Source of the DNA: Aquimarina spongiae
Lineage (GTDB): Bacteria; Bacteroidota; Bacteroidia; Flavobacteriales; Flavobacteriaceae
Length of the DNA: 64,000 bases
Direction of reading: 5' to 3'
NCBI RefSeq assembly: GCF_900141785.1
Contig: NZ_FQYP01000005.1
Coordinates: 186,001 to 250,000, forward strand
Part shown: piece by piece, positions 7,406 through 16,975 of the stretch
Layout: every line of letters starts with the position of its first letter
How positions within the stretch are numbered: position 1 is the stretch's first letter
The notes under the pieces: model-generated
Database searches by the model: none
What the model was told of the DNA's origin: nothing
The model's input: only the letters and a program-made list of their open reading frames with translations
Made by a program: the position numbers and the translations under genes

Positions 7406-9082
7406 ATGAGTATTAATAAATATAGCAAACAGGTCACTCAAGATGACACTCAACCAGCAGCACAAGCGATGTTGCATGCCATTGGTTTAACGGATGAAGA
7501 TTTTAGTAAACCTTTGGTTGGTATTGCCAGTACAGGTTACGAAGGAAACCCTTGTAATATGCACCTTAATGATCTTGCCAAATTGGTAAAGCAAGGTACG
7601 CGTGAAGAGGATGTAGTAGGATTGATATTTAATACGATCGGTGTAAGTGATGGGATTTCTATGGGAACTCCAGGGATGCGTTTTTCACTACCATCCAGAG
7701 ATGTGATTGCAGATTCTATGGAAACGGTAGTGCAGGCGATGTCTTATGATGGTATGGTAACTGTTGTTGGGTGTGATAAAAATATGCCGGGTGCACTCAT
7801 GGCGATGCTTCGATTAAATCGTCCCGCAATACTTGTGTACGGTGGTACTATTGCTTCTGGATGTCATGAAGGAAAGAAATTGGATGTGGTGTCGGCATTT
7901 GAGGCTTGGGGAGAGAAAGTAGCCGGTACGATTACCCAAACCGAATACAAAAATGTTATTGAAAAAGCTTGCCCTGGCGCAGGTGCATGCGGAGGTATGT
8001 ATACCGCAAATACCATGGCATCCGCAATAGAAGCTCTTGGGATGTCCTTACCTTATAATTCTTCTAATCCAGCCATAAGTGATGAGAAGAAACAAGAAAG
8101 TATTGCCGCAGGACAAGCGATGCGATTGCTTCTGGAAAAAGATATCAAACCAAAAGATATTGTAAATAAGAAAGCATTAGAAAATGCAATTCGTCTCGTT
8201 ACTGTTCTCGGTGGATCTACCAATGCTGTACTGCACTTTTTGGCCATTGCTCGAGCTGCGGATGTAGAGTTTACACTAGCTGATTTTCAAAGGATCAGTG
8301 ATGAAACCCCATTCCTGGCAGATTTAAAACCAAGTGGAAAATATTTGATGGAAGATGTGCATGCGGTAGGAGGTATTCCTGCAGTTCTTAAATATCTTCT
8401 GAAAAAAGGATTACTGCATGGGGACTGTATGACGGTAACTGGGAAAACATTGGCAGAAAATTTATTAGACGTACCTGATCTTACCGAAGGACAAGATGTG
8501 ATAAAGCCATTAGAAAGCCCGATTAAGGCTACGGGACATTTACGAATCATGTTTGGTAATCTGGCCGAAGAAGGCTGCGTTGCCAAAATAACCGGAAAAG
8601 AAGGGTTAAAGTTTACTGGAAAAGCCAAAGTGTTTGACAGTGAGTATGATGCAAATGATGGTATCAAAGCGGGAAAAGTAAAATCTGGGGAAGTCGTCGT
8701 TATTCGGTATGAAGGGCCGAAAGGAGGACCAGGTATGCCAGAAATGCTAAAGCCAACAGCAGCGATAATGGGTGCAGGTCTAGGAAAAGAGGTAGCCTTG
8801 ATTACCGATGGCAGATTCTCAGGAGGAACCCATGGTTTTGTTGTGGGACATATAACTCCTGAGGCCCAGGAAGGAGGAATGATTGCTTTGGTAGAAGATG
8901 GAGATATCATTACCATCGATGCCGAAACAAACACCATAGAAGTAGCAATAGATGAAAATGAACTAGAGAAGAGAAAAGTTGCTTGGAAACAACCTCCATT
9001 GAAGTTTAATAGAGGAGTATTATACAAATATGCAAATACGGTTTCGTCTGCATCCAGTGGATGCGTTACAGACGAATTTTAA
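7406..9082 (+). CDS. ilvD: dihydroxy-acid dehydratase IlvD
   Basis: IlvD dehydrates 2,3-dihydroxy-isovalerate and 2,3-dihydroxy-3-methylvalerate to the keto acids for Val/Leu and Ile synthesis. At 558 residues it is of the shorter IlvD/Edd type. Iron-sulphur cysteines are seen in GNPCNMH (near residue 50), [10 protein letters not shown] (near 122) and [17 protein letters not shown] (near 195). The C-terminal half has the conserved GGPGMPEML and [10 protein letters not shown] motifs (the latter near residues 470-480). It is the first structural gene after the tandem attenuators and is followed by ilvB after 13 bases. The start gives the standard N-terminus [16 protein letters not shown]. Confidence 0.97.
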   Translation: MSINKYSKQVTQDDTQPAAQAMLHAIGLTDEDFSKPLVGIASTGYEGNPCNMHLNDLAKLVKQGTREEDVVGLIFNTIGVSDGISMGTPGMRFSLPSRDVIADSMETVVQAMSYDGMVTVVGCDKNMPGALMAMLRLNRPAILVYGGTIASGCHEGKKLDVVSAFEAWGEKVAGTITQTEYKNVIEKACPGAGACGGMYTANTMASAIEALGMSLPYNSSNPAISDEKKQESIAAGQAMRLLLEKDIKPKDIVNKKALENAIRLVTVLGGSTNAVLHFLAIARAADVEFTLADFQRISDETPFLADLKPSGKYLMEDVHAVGGIPAVLKYLLKKGLLHGDCMTVTGKTLAENLLDVPDLTEGQDVIKPLESPIKATGHLRIMFGNLAEEGCVAKITGKEGLKFTGKAKVFDSEYDANDGIKAGKVKSGEVVVIRYEGPKGGPGMPEMLKPTAAIMGAGLGKEVALITDGRFSGGTHGFVVGHITPEAQEGGMIALVEDGDIITIDAETNTIEVAIDENELEKRKVAWKQPPLKFNRGVLYKYANTVSSASSGCVTDEF

Positions 9083-9095
9083 ACAATAAAAGCGT

Positions 9096-10829
9096 ATGGA
9101 AACACAAACGCAAACCAGAACCAAAAAAGCCGAAACGGTTACAAAAAGAATGACAGGTGCCGAAGCTGTAATCCGTTGTCTCTTGGCAGAAGACGTAGAT
9201 CTAATCTATGGATATCCGGGAGGAGCTATTATGCCGGTTTATGATGAATTATATAAATTTCAGGATCAATTGCATCATGTGCTTACTAGACATGAACAGG
9301 GAGCAACACATGCGGCTCAAGGATATGCCAGAACGAGTGGTAAGGTAGGGGTGGCCATAGCTACTTCTGGTCCGGGAGCAACTAATTTTGTAACAGGAAT
9401 TGCCGATGCTCAAATTGATTCGACACCAATGGTATGTATCACAGGACAAGTGGGATCTCATCTTTTGGGATCAGATGCTTTTCAGGAAACTGATATTATT
9501 GGAATTTCAACACCAATCACCAAATGGAACCATCAGGTTACCAAAGCAGAAGATATTCCTACGGTATTGGCAAAAGCGTTTTACATTGCAAGATCTGGTC
9601 GCCCTGGACCAGTACTAATCGATATTACCAAAGATGCACAGTTTGGAGAGTTGGATTTTGCTTATGAAAAGTGCAAGGGTATACGTAGTTATATGCCAGT
9701 TCCCGTGACAGATCCTAAAAGTCTTGAAGAAGCTGCCAAATTAATCAATGAAGCCAAAAAACCAATGGTGGTTTTTGGACAGGGAGTGATTTTGGGAGAA
9801 GCCGAAGAAGAGTTAAAGAATTTTATAGAAAAATCTGGTATACCATCTGCCTGGACCATTTTAGGGTTGTCAGCATTACCAACCGCTCACCCTTTGAATG
9901 TTGGGATGGTAGGAATGCATGGAAATTATGGTCCTAATAGATTAACCAACGAATGCGATCTTTTGATTGCGATCGGAATGCGTTTTGATGATCGGGTTAC
10001 CGGAAATTTAGAGACCTATGCGAAACAAGCAAAAATTATCCATTTTGAGATCGACCCTGCTGAAGTTAATAAAAATGTATTGGTAGATGTTGCCGTAATG
10101 GGTGATGTAAAGTATACATTGGATCAAATACAACCTTTGATTAACCCTAATACCCATGAATCTTGGGTGCAGGAGTTCAAAGACCATGATGCCATAGAAT
10201 TTGAAAAAGTCATTAAAGAAGAATTGTACCCTACCAAAGATGGTTTGTCTATGGGAGAGGTATTGCGAAGAATTAATAACGAAACCAAAGGGGATGCAGT
10301 GATCGTATCAGATGTAGGGCAACACCAAATGATTGCTTGTAGATATGCAGAATTTGCGCAATCAAAAAGTAATATCACTTCTGGAGGATTAGGAACTATG
10401 GGATTTGCACTTCCAGCTGCAATCGGAGCTAAAATGGGTGCGCCAGAAAGAGAAGTGGTAGCAATCATCGGAGACGGAGGGTATCAAATGACGATACAGG
10501 AGTTAGGTACCATTTTTCAGACCAGAGTACCTGTTAAGATTGTGGTGCTTAATAACGACTTTTTAGGAATGGTACGTCAATGGCAGCAGCTATTTTTTGA
10601 TAAGCGTTACGCATCTACAGAAATGGTAAATCCTGATTTTGTAAAAATTGCAGAAGGATATCATATCCAGTCCAAAAGAGTTACCAAAAGAGAGGATTTG
10701 CAAGAAGCAATTGCAGAAATGATTGCGAGTAAAGATCCGTACTTCTTAGAGGTTTGCGTAGAAAAAGAAAATAACGTGTTCCCGATGATTCCAACAGGAG
10801 CTTCGGTTTCAGATATAAGATTAGAGTAG
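9096..10829 (+). CDS. ilvB: acetolactate synthase large subunit IlvB
   Basis: This is the thiamine-diphosphate enzyme that condenses pyruvate with pyruvate or 2-oxobutyrate, the first common step to Val/Leu and Ile. At 577 residues it has the three expected domains. The N-terminal pyrimidine-binding domain has YGYPGGAIMPVYDEL and the catalytic Glu in RHEQGATHAAQGYAR. The central FAD/nucleotide-like domain follows, and the C-terminal TPP-binding domain has GDGGYQMTIQEL with the downstream NN of VVLNNDFLGMVRQWQ. It is followed after 2 bases by its regulatory subunit ilvN. The first ~10 residues are Gln/Thr-rich and probably disordered. Confidence 0.96.
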   Translation: METQTQTRTKKAETVTKRMTGAEAVIRCLLAEDVDLIYGYPGGAIMPVYDELYKFQDQLHHVLTRHEQGATHAAQGYARTSGKVGVAIATSGPGATNFVTGIADAQIDSTPMVCITGQVGSHLLGSDAFQETDIIGISTPITKWNHQVTKAEDIPTVLAKAFYIARSGRPGPVLIDITKDAQFGELDFAYEKCKGIRSYMPVPVTDPKSLEEAAKLINEAKKPMVVFGQGVILGEAEEELKNFIEKSGIPSAWTILGLSALPTAHPLNVGMVGMHGNYGPNRLTNECDLLIAIGMRFDDRVTGNLETYAKQAKIIHFEIDPAEVNKNVLVDVAVMGDVKYTLDQIQPLINPNTHESWVQEFKDHDAIEFEKVIKEELYPTKDGLSMGEVLRRINNETKGDAVIVSDVGQHQMIACRYAEFAQSKSNITSGGLGTMGFALPAAIGAKMGAPEREVVAIIGDGGYQMTIQELGTIFQTRVPVKIVVLNNDFLGMVRQWQQLFFDKRYASTEMVNPDFVKIAEGYHIQSKRVTKREDLQEAIAEMIASKDPYFLEVCVEKENNVFPMIPTGASVSDIRLE

Positions 10830-10831
10830 TT

Positions 10832-11374
10832 ATGGAGAAGGAGAATTTTACAATTTCGGTATATACCGAAAACAATATCGGTTTATTAAATAGGATATCT
10901 GCGATTTTTTTAAAGCGCCATATCAATTTGGATAGTATGACAGCCTCGCAGTCTGAGATCAAAGATGTGTTTCGCTTTACGATTGCGGTAAAGGTTACCG
11001 AAGAGCAGGTAAAAAAGATCGTAGGACAAATCGAAAAGCAGATCGAAGTCATCAAAGCCTTTTATCATAAAGAGGAACAGATTATTTATCAGGAAACTGC
11101 ACTTTTCAAGGTGTCTTCAAAATTACTCTTTGAAGAACGTTCGATTCAGAACGTCATCAAGAATAGCAATGCAAATATCGTCACGGTGACTCCCGAGTTT
11201 TTTGTAATCGAAAAGACAGGAAGAAGAAGAGAGGTAGAAGCATTATATAGAAAACTAGAGCCGTATGGATTAATGCAGTTCACGAGATCTGGAAGGATAG
11301 CGGTTACCAAAGAGAAGATGCACATATCGTCTATTTTGGAAAGCTTTGCTACAGAAGAGGCGGTGTCAGTATAG
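10832..11374 (+). CDS. ilvN: acetolactate synthase small (regulatory) subunit IlvN
   Basis: The 180-residue protein starts with an ACT domain (FTISVYTENNIGLLNRISAI, then RHINLDSMTAS) that normally binds valine for feedback inhibition, followed by the ALS_ss C-terminal domain. Length and domain order are typical of IlvH/IlvN. The gene begins two bases after the ilvB stop, consistent with stoichiometric production of the two subunits. A longer gap of 65 bases then precedes ilvC. Confidence 0.94.
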   Translation: MEKENFTISVYTENNIGLLNRISAIFLKRHINLDSMTASQSEIKDVFRFTIAVKVTEEQVKKIVGQIEKQIEVIKAFYHKEEQIIYQETALFKVSSKLLFEERSIQNVIKNSNANIVTVTPEFFVIEKTGRRREVEALYRKLEPYGLMQFTRSGRIAVTKEKMHISSILESFATEEAVSV

Positions 11375-11439
11375 TATAAACAGGAATCAAAATCAAATCA
11401 AAATTTCCGAAAGGAACATACAACTAATTACGAAGTAAA

Positions 11440-12924
11440 ATGGCAAATTATTTTAATACGCTATCATTAAGAGATCAACTAACACAGTTAGGAAAATGCA
11501 GATTTATGGACGCCTCAGAGTTTGAGGATGGAGTATCTGCATTAGAAGGAAAAAAAGTGGTCATTGTAGGCTGCGGGGCTCAGGGACTTAATCAAGGGCT
11601 AAACATGAGAGATTCCGGATTGGATATCTCATATGCTTTAAGAGCGTCTGCGATAGAGCAGCAAAGGCAGTCTTATAAAAATGCTACAGAGAATAATTTT
11701 ACTGTGGGGACGTACGAGGAGTTGGTTCCTCAAGCGGATATGGTAATCAATCTGACTCCAGATAAACAACATACCCAGGTAGTAAATACAGTAATGCCCT
11801 TAATGAAAAAAGGAGCAACATTATCGTATTCTCATGGGTTCAATATTGTAGAAGAAGGGATGAAGGTACGTGACGATCTAACGGTGATCATGGTAGCACC
11901 AAAATGCCCAGGTTCTGAAGTACGAGAAGAATACAAAAGAGGGTTTGGAGTTCCTACTTTGATAGCTGTACATCCAGAAAATGATCCTCAGGCTCATGGT
12001 TTTGAACAGGCAAAGGCTTATGCTGCTGCTACAGGAGGACATAGAGCAGGAGTTTTGGAATCTTCATTTGTAGCCGAAGTAAAGTCGGATTTAATGGGAG
12101 AGCAAACCATTCTTTGTGGGTTGTTACAAACAGGGTCTATTCTATGCTTCGATAAGATGGTAGAAAAAGGAATTGATCCTGGTTATGCTTCAAAATTGAT
12201 TCAATATGGTTGGGAAACCATTACTGAGGGAATGAAATACGGTGGTATTACTAATATGATGGATCGATTACCAAATATTTCAAAGCTTAAAGCTTTTGAT
12301 CTTTCAGAAGAGTTGAAAACCATCATGCGCCCACTTTTCCGTAAACACATGGATGACATCATCACTGGGCATTTCTCCAAAACAATGATGGAGGACTGGG
12401 CAAATGATGATCATAATCTATTGTCATGGAGAGCCGCAACCGGAGAAACTGCTTTTGAAAAGACGCCAGCAGGTGATGTAGAGATTACAGAGCAGGAGTT
12501 TTATGACCATGGGGTGTTAATGATCGCTTTTGTAAGAGCAGGAGTAGAACTAGCTTTCGAAGCGATGACCGAATCTGGAATTATTGAAGAATCTGCATAC
12601 TATGAATCTTTGCATGAAACACCACTGATAGCAAATACGATTGCCAGAAAAAAATTATTCGAAATGAATCGTGTAATTTCAGATACGGCAGAATACGGGT
12701 GCTATCTTTTTGACCATGCGTGTAAGCCATTACTAGCTGATTTTATGAAAAACATCGATACCGATGTAATTGGTAAAGCATATCATGCAGGAAAGGTGAA
12801 TGGAGTGCATAACTCCAAATTAGTAGAAGTAAATGCTACGCTAAGAAATCACCCTATAGAAATTGTAGGAGCTAGATTAAGAGCTTCTATGACTGCTATG
12901 AAACCAATAGTGGAAACCAACTAA
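11440..12924 (+). CDS. ilvC: ketol-acid reductoisomerase IlvC, class II (long form)
   Basis: IlvC isomerises and reduces acetolactate and acetohydroxybutyrate with NADPH. At 494 residues it is the long, class II type found in E. coli and plants, with a duplicated knotted C-terminal domain. The Rossmann motif [20 protein letters not shown] lies near residues 39-58, [18 protein letters not shown] contains the Arg and polar residues expected to hold the NADPH phosphate, and LTPDKQH and [18 protein letters not shown] follow. Metal-binding acidic residues are expected in the [12 protein letters not shown] helix. It is preceded by a 65-base spacer and followed by a structured 117-base spacer before ilvA. 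Confidence 0.97.
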   Translation: MANYFNTLSLRDQLTQLGKCRFMDASEFEDGVSALEGKKVVIVGCGAQGLNQGLNMRDSGLDISYALRASAIEQQRQSYKNATENNFTVGTYEELVPQADMVINLTPDKQHTQVVNTVMPLMKKGATLSYSHGFNIVEEGMKVRDDLTVIMVAPKCPGSEVREEYKRGFGVPTLIAVHPENDPQAHGFEQAKAYAAATGGHRAGVLESSFVAEVKSDLMGEQTILCGLLQTGSILCFDKMVEKGIDPGYASKLIQYGWETITEGMKYGGITNMMDRLPNISKLKAFDLSEELKTIMRPLFRKHMDDIITGHFSKTMMEDWANDDHNLLSWRAATGETAFEKTPAGDVEITEQEFYDHGVLMIAFVRAGVELAFEAMTESGIIEESAYYESLHETPLIANTIARKKLFEMNRVISDTAEYGCYLFDHACKPLLADFMKNIDTDVIGKAYHAGKVNGVHNSKLVEVNATLRNHPIEIVGARLRASMTAMKPIVETN

Positions 12925-12939
12925 AACTATAACCAACCA

Positions 12940-13037
12940 TTTTTTGTACGGCCGGATCTGTTGAGGTATTTTGAGATGTGTATTGTGTGACCTTTGATGG
13001 GTCCTGGCTGACAAAAAGATTAAGAACGTACAAAAGG
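12940..13037 (+). promoter_or_regulatory. possible structured RNA element covering the ilvA ribosome-binding region
   Basis: TTTTGTACG at 12942-12950 and CGTACAAAA at 13027-13035 form a perfect 9-bp stem, extendable by two U-G pairs (12940-12941 with 13036-13037). It encloses about 76 bases with further short pairings (for example GACC/GGTC around 13000). The right arm includes AAAAGG just before the ilvA ATG at 13042, so the fold would hide the likely ribosome-binding site. Structure is predicted by eye. Confidence 0.4.
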
Positions 13038-13041
13038 AATT

Positions 13042-14307
13042 ATGAGTACAATAACCACCACATATTTTCCTGAATTAGAAGATATTCAAAAAGCAGCGAC
13101 AGTTATTAAAGAAGTGGCTATGGTCACACCTTTAATGAATAGTATACGCTATTCTAAAAGATATGATGCTAATATTCTGCTGAAGCGAGAAGATCTTCAG
13201 CGTGTACGTTCCTATAAAATTAGAGGCGCTTTTAATAAAATCAGCTCACTTTCTAAAGAGGAGTTAGATAGAGGAGTAGTTTGTGCAAGTGCGGGCAATC
13301 ATGCTCAAGGAGTCGCTTTTGCCTGTAACCATTTGGGAATAAATGGTACTATTTACATGCCAGCGGTTACTCCAAAACAAAAAGTAGAGCAAACGCAAAT
13401 GTTTGGTGGCGAACATGTAAAAATTGTACTGGAAGGAGATACCTTTGATGATTCTTCCAAAGCTGCAAAAGCCATTTGTAAATCCGAGGGTAAAACATTT
13501 GTTCATCCTTTTGAAGATCCTAAAACCATCGAAGGACAAGGAACTATAGGACTTGAGATTTTTAAACAAAGTGATGTGCCTATAGACTATATTTTTGTTG
13601 CCATAGGAGGGGGAGGGCTCGCATCTGGTTTATGTGGCGCCATGAAATCCTTATCTCCAAAAACAAAAATCATAGGAGTAGAGCCACAAGGAGCTCCTTC
13701 AATGTTAACCTCAATCAGAAACAATAAAAATACTGAGATTTTTGATATCGATAAATTCATAGATGGAGCTGCGGTGCAAAAGGTAGGTGATCTTAATTTT
13801 AATATTTGCAAAGAGTACCTTTCAGATATGTACACCGTGCACGAAGGCCAGGTATGTCAAACCATCTTGGATTTATATAATAGAGATGCCATCGTAGTAG
13901 AACCTGCGGGAGCATTAACGTTGGCGGCGCTAGAGGCATACAAAGAACAAATCAAAGGTAAAAATGTGGTTTGTATTGTAAGTGGTAGTAACAACGATAT
14001 CACAAGAACGGCTGAAATCAAAGAAAGAGCATTGTTATATGCAGATTTGAAACATTACTTTATTATTCGTTTTCCGCAAAGAGCAGGGGCTTTAAAACAA
14101 TTTTTGGGAGAAGTTTTGGGGCCTAATGATGATATTACCCATTTTGAATACTCTAAAAAATCGAGTAGAGAAAATGGTCCGGCTGTAGTAGGGATCGAAC
14201 TAAAGAACAAGGAAGATCTACAACCCTTAATTTCCAGAATGAAACAATATAACTTCTTTGGAGATTATCTAAATGATAAACCCCATTTGTTTCAATTTTT
14301 AGTTTGA
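13042..14307 (+). CDS. ilvA: threonine ammonia-lyase (threonine dehydratase) IlvA
   Basis: This PLP enzyme converts threonine to 2-oxobutyrate, the committed step to isoleucine. At 421 residues it has the catalytic domain with the PLP lysine in RVRSYKIRGAFNKI (near residue 58), ASAGNHAQGVAFAC, and the phosphate-binding GGGGLASG. It ends with a single ACT-like regulatory domain (FPQRAGALKQFLGEVLGP onward), the short single-ACT form of the biosynthetic enzyme. As last gene of the ilv cluster it may be under extra translational control by the stem at 12940-13037. Confidence 0.95.
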   Translation: MSTITTTYFPELEDIQKAATVIKEVAMVTPLMNSIRYSKRYDANILLKREDLQRVRSYKIRGAFNKISSLSKEELDRGVVCASAGNHAQGVAFACNHLGINGTIYMPAVTPKQKVEQTQMFGGEHVKIVLEGDTFDDSSKAAKAICKSEGKTFVHPFEDPKTIEGQGTIGLEIFKQSDVPIDYIFVAIGGGGLASGLCGAMKSLSPKTKIIGVEPQGAPSMLTSIRNNKNTEIFDIDKFIDGAAVQKVGDLNFNICKEYLSDMYTVHEGQVCQTILDLYNRDAIVVEPAGALTLAALEAYKEQIKGKNVVCIVSGSNNDITRTAEIKERALLYADLKHYFIIRFPQRAGALKQFLGEVLGPNDDITHFEYSKKSSRENGPAVVGIELKNKEDLQPLISRMKQYNFFGDYLNDKPHLFQFLV

Positions 14308-14457
14308 AAAATACAATTTAGGCTTCTGAAATAGGAATAATAGATACGAAATTCCCCTATAATTAGTACATGTAATAGTGGCCAAATCAATTGATTTGGG
14401 TTCGGTATTTTATCAAATGAAATGAAAAAACTTTCAAAATAATTTGTTAAAATCAAC

Positions 14458-14493
14458 TTTTTATCGATATATTGTGCACTTAAACGATAAAAA
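14458..14493 (+). other. inverted repeat in the 5' region of the beta-barrel gene
   Basis: TTTTTATCG (14458-14466) and CGATAAAAA (14485-14493) form a perfect 9-bp inverted repeat with an 18-base loop, ending 12 bases before the ATG at 14506. It could be an operator or a 5'-UTR hairpin; nothing further is visible in the 198-base gap after ilvA. Confidence 0.35.
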
Positions 14494-14505
14494 CCTAAAT
14501 CTATT

Positions 14506-15063
14506 ATGAAAAAAACTCTATTATTTATCGCAGTAGCATTATTTGGATTTACAGCTACAAACGCACAAGTTAAACTTGGTTTTGGTGTTGGTTACGCAGT
14601 ACCGTCTGGAGATGTTGCAGATTTTACCGATGGAGGTATAGCTGCTCACTTTGAACTAGGATATGGCATTACAGAGAATATCGACGTTTCTTTCCTATAT
14701 GCCGGAGATTTCTTAGTTGGAGCGGATATCGTAGCTGTAGCGGGACAAACAGCGGCAGAAATTGGAAATGTAGCTGTTGGAAGTTACTTGCTTAATGGTC
14801 GTTACTATTTTACCGACACTGCTTTCAAACCTTATGGTGGTCTTGGTATTGGTCTAGCTACTATCGGAGCTATCGAAGTTGATGGAACCTCTGCAGAATT
14901 AGCAGCTAGTACTTCTAATTTTGCTATTCGCCCAGCTTTGGGATTCAAGTATGGAGTACTTAATGTGCACGCTGCTTATTTGAGTGCGGGTAAGACAGGA
15001 GATGCTTCAGTAGGAGATATTTCTTTTAACCTAGGACTGTTATTTACTTTCGGAGGAAACTAA
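14506..15063 (+). CDS. small outer-membrane beta-barrel protein
   Basis: The 185-residue precursor has a clear Sec signal peptide (KKTLLFIAVALFGFTATNA, cleavage before QVKLGFG). The mature part consists of alternating Gly/aromatic beta strands (GFGVGYAVPSGDVADF, HFELGYGI, DVSFLYAGDFL, YLLNGRYYF, PYGGLGIGLA, RPALGFKYG, ISFNLGLLFTFGG) and ends in a barrel-type strand, consistent with an eight-stranded porin-like outer-membrane protein. It has its own promoter region and terminator. The ligand or function is unknown, as for most proteins of this class in flavobacteria. Confidence 0.75.
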   Translation: MKKTLLFIAVALFGFTATNAQVKLGFGVGYAVPSGDVADFTDGGIAAHFELGYGITENIDVSFLYAGDFLVGADIVAVAGQTAAEIGNVAVGSYLLNGRYYFTDTAFKPYGGLGIGLATIGAIEVDGTSAELAASTSNFAIRPALGFKYGVLNVHAAYLSAGKTGDASVGDISFNLGLLFTFGGN

Positions 15064-15090
15064 AATTCCATATATAAAAAATAAGTTTAC

Positions 15091-15120
15091 AAAGTACGAT
15101 CTTCTGGGTCGTACTTTTTT
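15091..15120 (+). terminator. terminator of the beta-barrel gene
   Basis: AAAGTACGA (15091-15099) pairs with TCGTACTTT (15109-15117), nine base loop, ending in a run of six T. Strong intrinsic terminator 28 bases after the stop codon. Confidence 0.85.
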
Positions 15121-15131
15121 ATTCAGGTCTT

Positions 15132-15169
15132 CTTAAAAAGAAAAACCCTTGCACTAATTGTACAAGGGT
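15132..15169 (-). terminator. terminator of the eda/kdgK/SDR/MFS operon
   Basis: Read on the minus strand, ACCCTTG (15169-15163) pairs with CAAGGGT (15151-15145), followed by TTTTTCTTTTT (15144-15134). It lies about 75 bases beyond the eda stop and faces the terminator of the plus-strand gene. Confidence 0.75.
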
Positions 15170-15245
15170 ATTGACAAGCGAAAACTAAGATGTCAATCAT
15201 AATCTAATTCATGCTTTAAACTTACATAACTACACAACATTAGAT

Positions 15246-15932
15246 TTATCTTTGATTTATGGATACTTTGGTTTTATGAATAATAGAAATAGATGTTTTG
15301 GTGAGTTCTGTTATTTTTTGATAGTCAAAAGTACCATCCTGATTTTTTATGATCAATTTGGACCCCATTCCTACACAAAACACACCTGATTGAAACCATT
15401 CACTTAGGTTTTTTTCGTCAGGTGCTACTCCACCACTAGCCATAATACTGGTCCAGGGACATGGTGCTTTCACGCTTTTTACAAAACCCGGTCCACCAAC
15501 TTGACTAGCTGGAAATATTTTTACAATTTCTGCTCCAAGTTCTTCGGCATAATTGATTTCAGATAAGGTAGCACAACCGGGTAACCAGGATACCTTTTGT
15601 CGGTTACATGTTTTTGCAATTTCTGGGTTTAAAATAGGGGAAACGATAAAGTTTGCCCCTTTTAAAATATACAGAGATGCTGTGGCCGGATCTACAATAG
15701 AACCAATGCCTAATATCATCTCTGGTAATTCTTTTTTGATCCAGGAGGATATCCCAGAAAAAACTTCATAGGCAGCTTCTCCTCTGTTGGTAAATTCGAA
15801 CACTCTGGCACCGCCATCGTAGCAGGCCTGTATTACCTGTTTTACAGTATCTATGTCTTCATGATAAAATAAAGGAACCAGTCCTGTATTTTCTATGGTT
15901 TGTACAACTTCTATTCGGGTATATCTAGCCAT
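15246..15932 (-). CDS. eda: 2-keto-3-deoxy-6-phosphogluconate (KDPG) aldolase
   Basis: This class I aldolase splits KDPG to pyruvate and glyceraldehyde-3-phosphate, the last step of alginate breakdown before central metabolism. The 228-residue protein has VFEFTNRGEAAYEVF (Glu and Arg of the active site), GANFIVSPILNPEI, SWLPGCATLSE, and the Schiff-base lysine in EIVKIFPASQ. The C-terminal part contains SGGV and GMGSKLI for phosphate binding. Its start codon directly abuts the kdgK stop, so the pair is translated from one message with the SDR and MFS genes upstream. Confidence 0.93.
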   Translation of the reverse strand: MARYTRIEVVQTIENTGLVPLFYHEDIDTVKQVIQACYDGGARVFEFTNRGEAAYEVFSGISSWIKKELPEMILGIGSIVDPATASLYILKGANFIVSPILNPEIAKTCNRQKVSWLPGCATLSEINYAEELGAEIVKIFPASQVGGPGFVKSVKAPCPWTSIMASGGVAPDEKNLSEWFQSGVFCVGMGSKLIIKNQDGTFDYQKITELTKTSISIIHKTKVSINQR

Positions 15933-16937
15933 TTACCTTAATATTCTTCCGTTTACGTTACCTTTTACTATGTTCTTTATTTCTGTTTCTGAAACTAAAT
16001 TAGCATCTCCTTCTATAGTATGTTTCAAAGCACAAGCAGCATTTGCAAATTCAAGCGCTTCATAATCGTCATAATGAAGCAGTCCATGGATTAGGCCTGC
16101 GGCAAAAGCATCTCCTGTACCTATTCGATCCACTACATGGGTGATTTCTAACTCTCTCGTTTCTGCAAACTCTACTCCATTCCATGTTCTGGCTTTTATT
16201 TTATGCCAATTTACATTACGAGAAGATCTTGTTTTATCAAAAACTTTCTGTAATCCTTTATGACGATCCATTACCGTAGAACTCGCTTCAATAAATTGCT
16301 CTATTTCATTAGAATAAGAGGTGTCTAATAGCTCATTAATTTCATTTGGACCTCCGATAAAAATATTAGACAGTCCTACTAACTCATTTAGCGTTGCTTT
16401 GGCATCTCTACCGTACTTCCATAAATTACTTCTATAGGCTGGATCTGCCGATATTGTAATGCCTAATTCATTGGCAACTACTAATCCATCTTTTAGTGCC
16501 TGATAAGCATTTTCTGATAGGGCAGGAGTGATTCCTGTCCAATGAAACCAATTTGCGTTTTCCAGAATAGCATACCAATCAATAATTTTTGGATCGATAT
16601 TACAAAAGGCAGAATGTGCGCGATTATAACTTATGGTAGTAGATCGCATCACAGCTCCGGTTTCCATAAAGTATACACCGAGAGGATGAGATGAATCCTG
16701 AATAGCTGAGGTATTTACTCCATTTTGTTGCAAGTAACCTTTGACAGCTTCTCCCAAAAAATCATTCGATACTGCACCAACGTGTTGTGTGCTATTTCCC
16801 AATTGTGCAAGAGAAATGGCTACGTTGGCTTCTGTTCCACCAAAGTAATATTCTAATTGGTTAGACTGTTTTAATTTTTTATTTCCTAAAGGAGCAATTC
16901 TCATTAAAACTTCTCCAAAGGTTACTATTGTGTTCAT
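15933..16937 (-). CDS. kdgK: 2-keto-3-deoxygluconate kinase KdgK (PfkB family)
   Basis: The 334-residue PfkB/ribokinase-type kinase phosphorylates KDG at O6. It begins with TFGEVLMRIAP, then YFGGTEANVAISLAQLG (sugar-binding GG), and ends with the PfkB signature region VVDRIGTGDAFAAGLIHGLL containing the catalytic Asp of GTGDAFAAG. PfkB members vary in substrate, but the neighbours (KDPG aldolase directly after, alginate-type SDR before) make KDG the expected substrate. It is 38 bases downstream of the SDR gene. Confidence 0.92.
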   Translation of the reverse strand: MNTIVTFGEVLMRIAPLGNKKLKQSNQLEYYFGGTEANVAISLAQLGNSTQHVGAVSNDFLGEAVKGYLQQNGVNTSAIQDSSHPLGVYFMETGAVMRSTTISYNRAHSAFCNIDPKIIDWYAILENANWFHWTGITPALSENAYQALKDGLVVANELGITISADPAYRSNLWKYGRDAKATLNELVGLSNIFIGGPNEINELLDTSYSNEIEQFIEASSTVMDRHKGLQKVFDKTRSSRNVNWHKIKARTWNGVEFAETRELEITHVVDRIGTGDAFAAGLIHGLLHYDDYEALEFANAACALKHTIEGDANLVSETEIKNIVKGNVNGRILR

Positions 16938-16975
16938 TATACTCTATTATTTCAGCTATAATTTAATCTTTATTT

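Noticed and set aside
8287..9027. Long minus-strand open frame (246 codons) inside ilvD
   Set aside because: It lies wholly within a well-supported gene, has no recognisable domain and is the usual shadow of codon bias.
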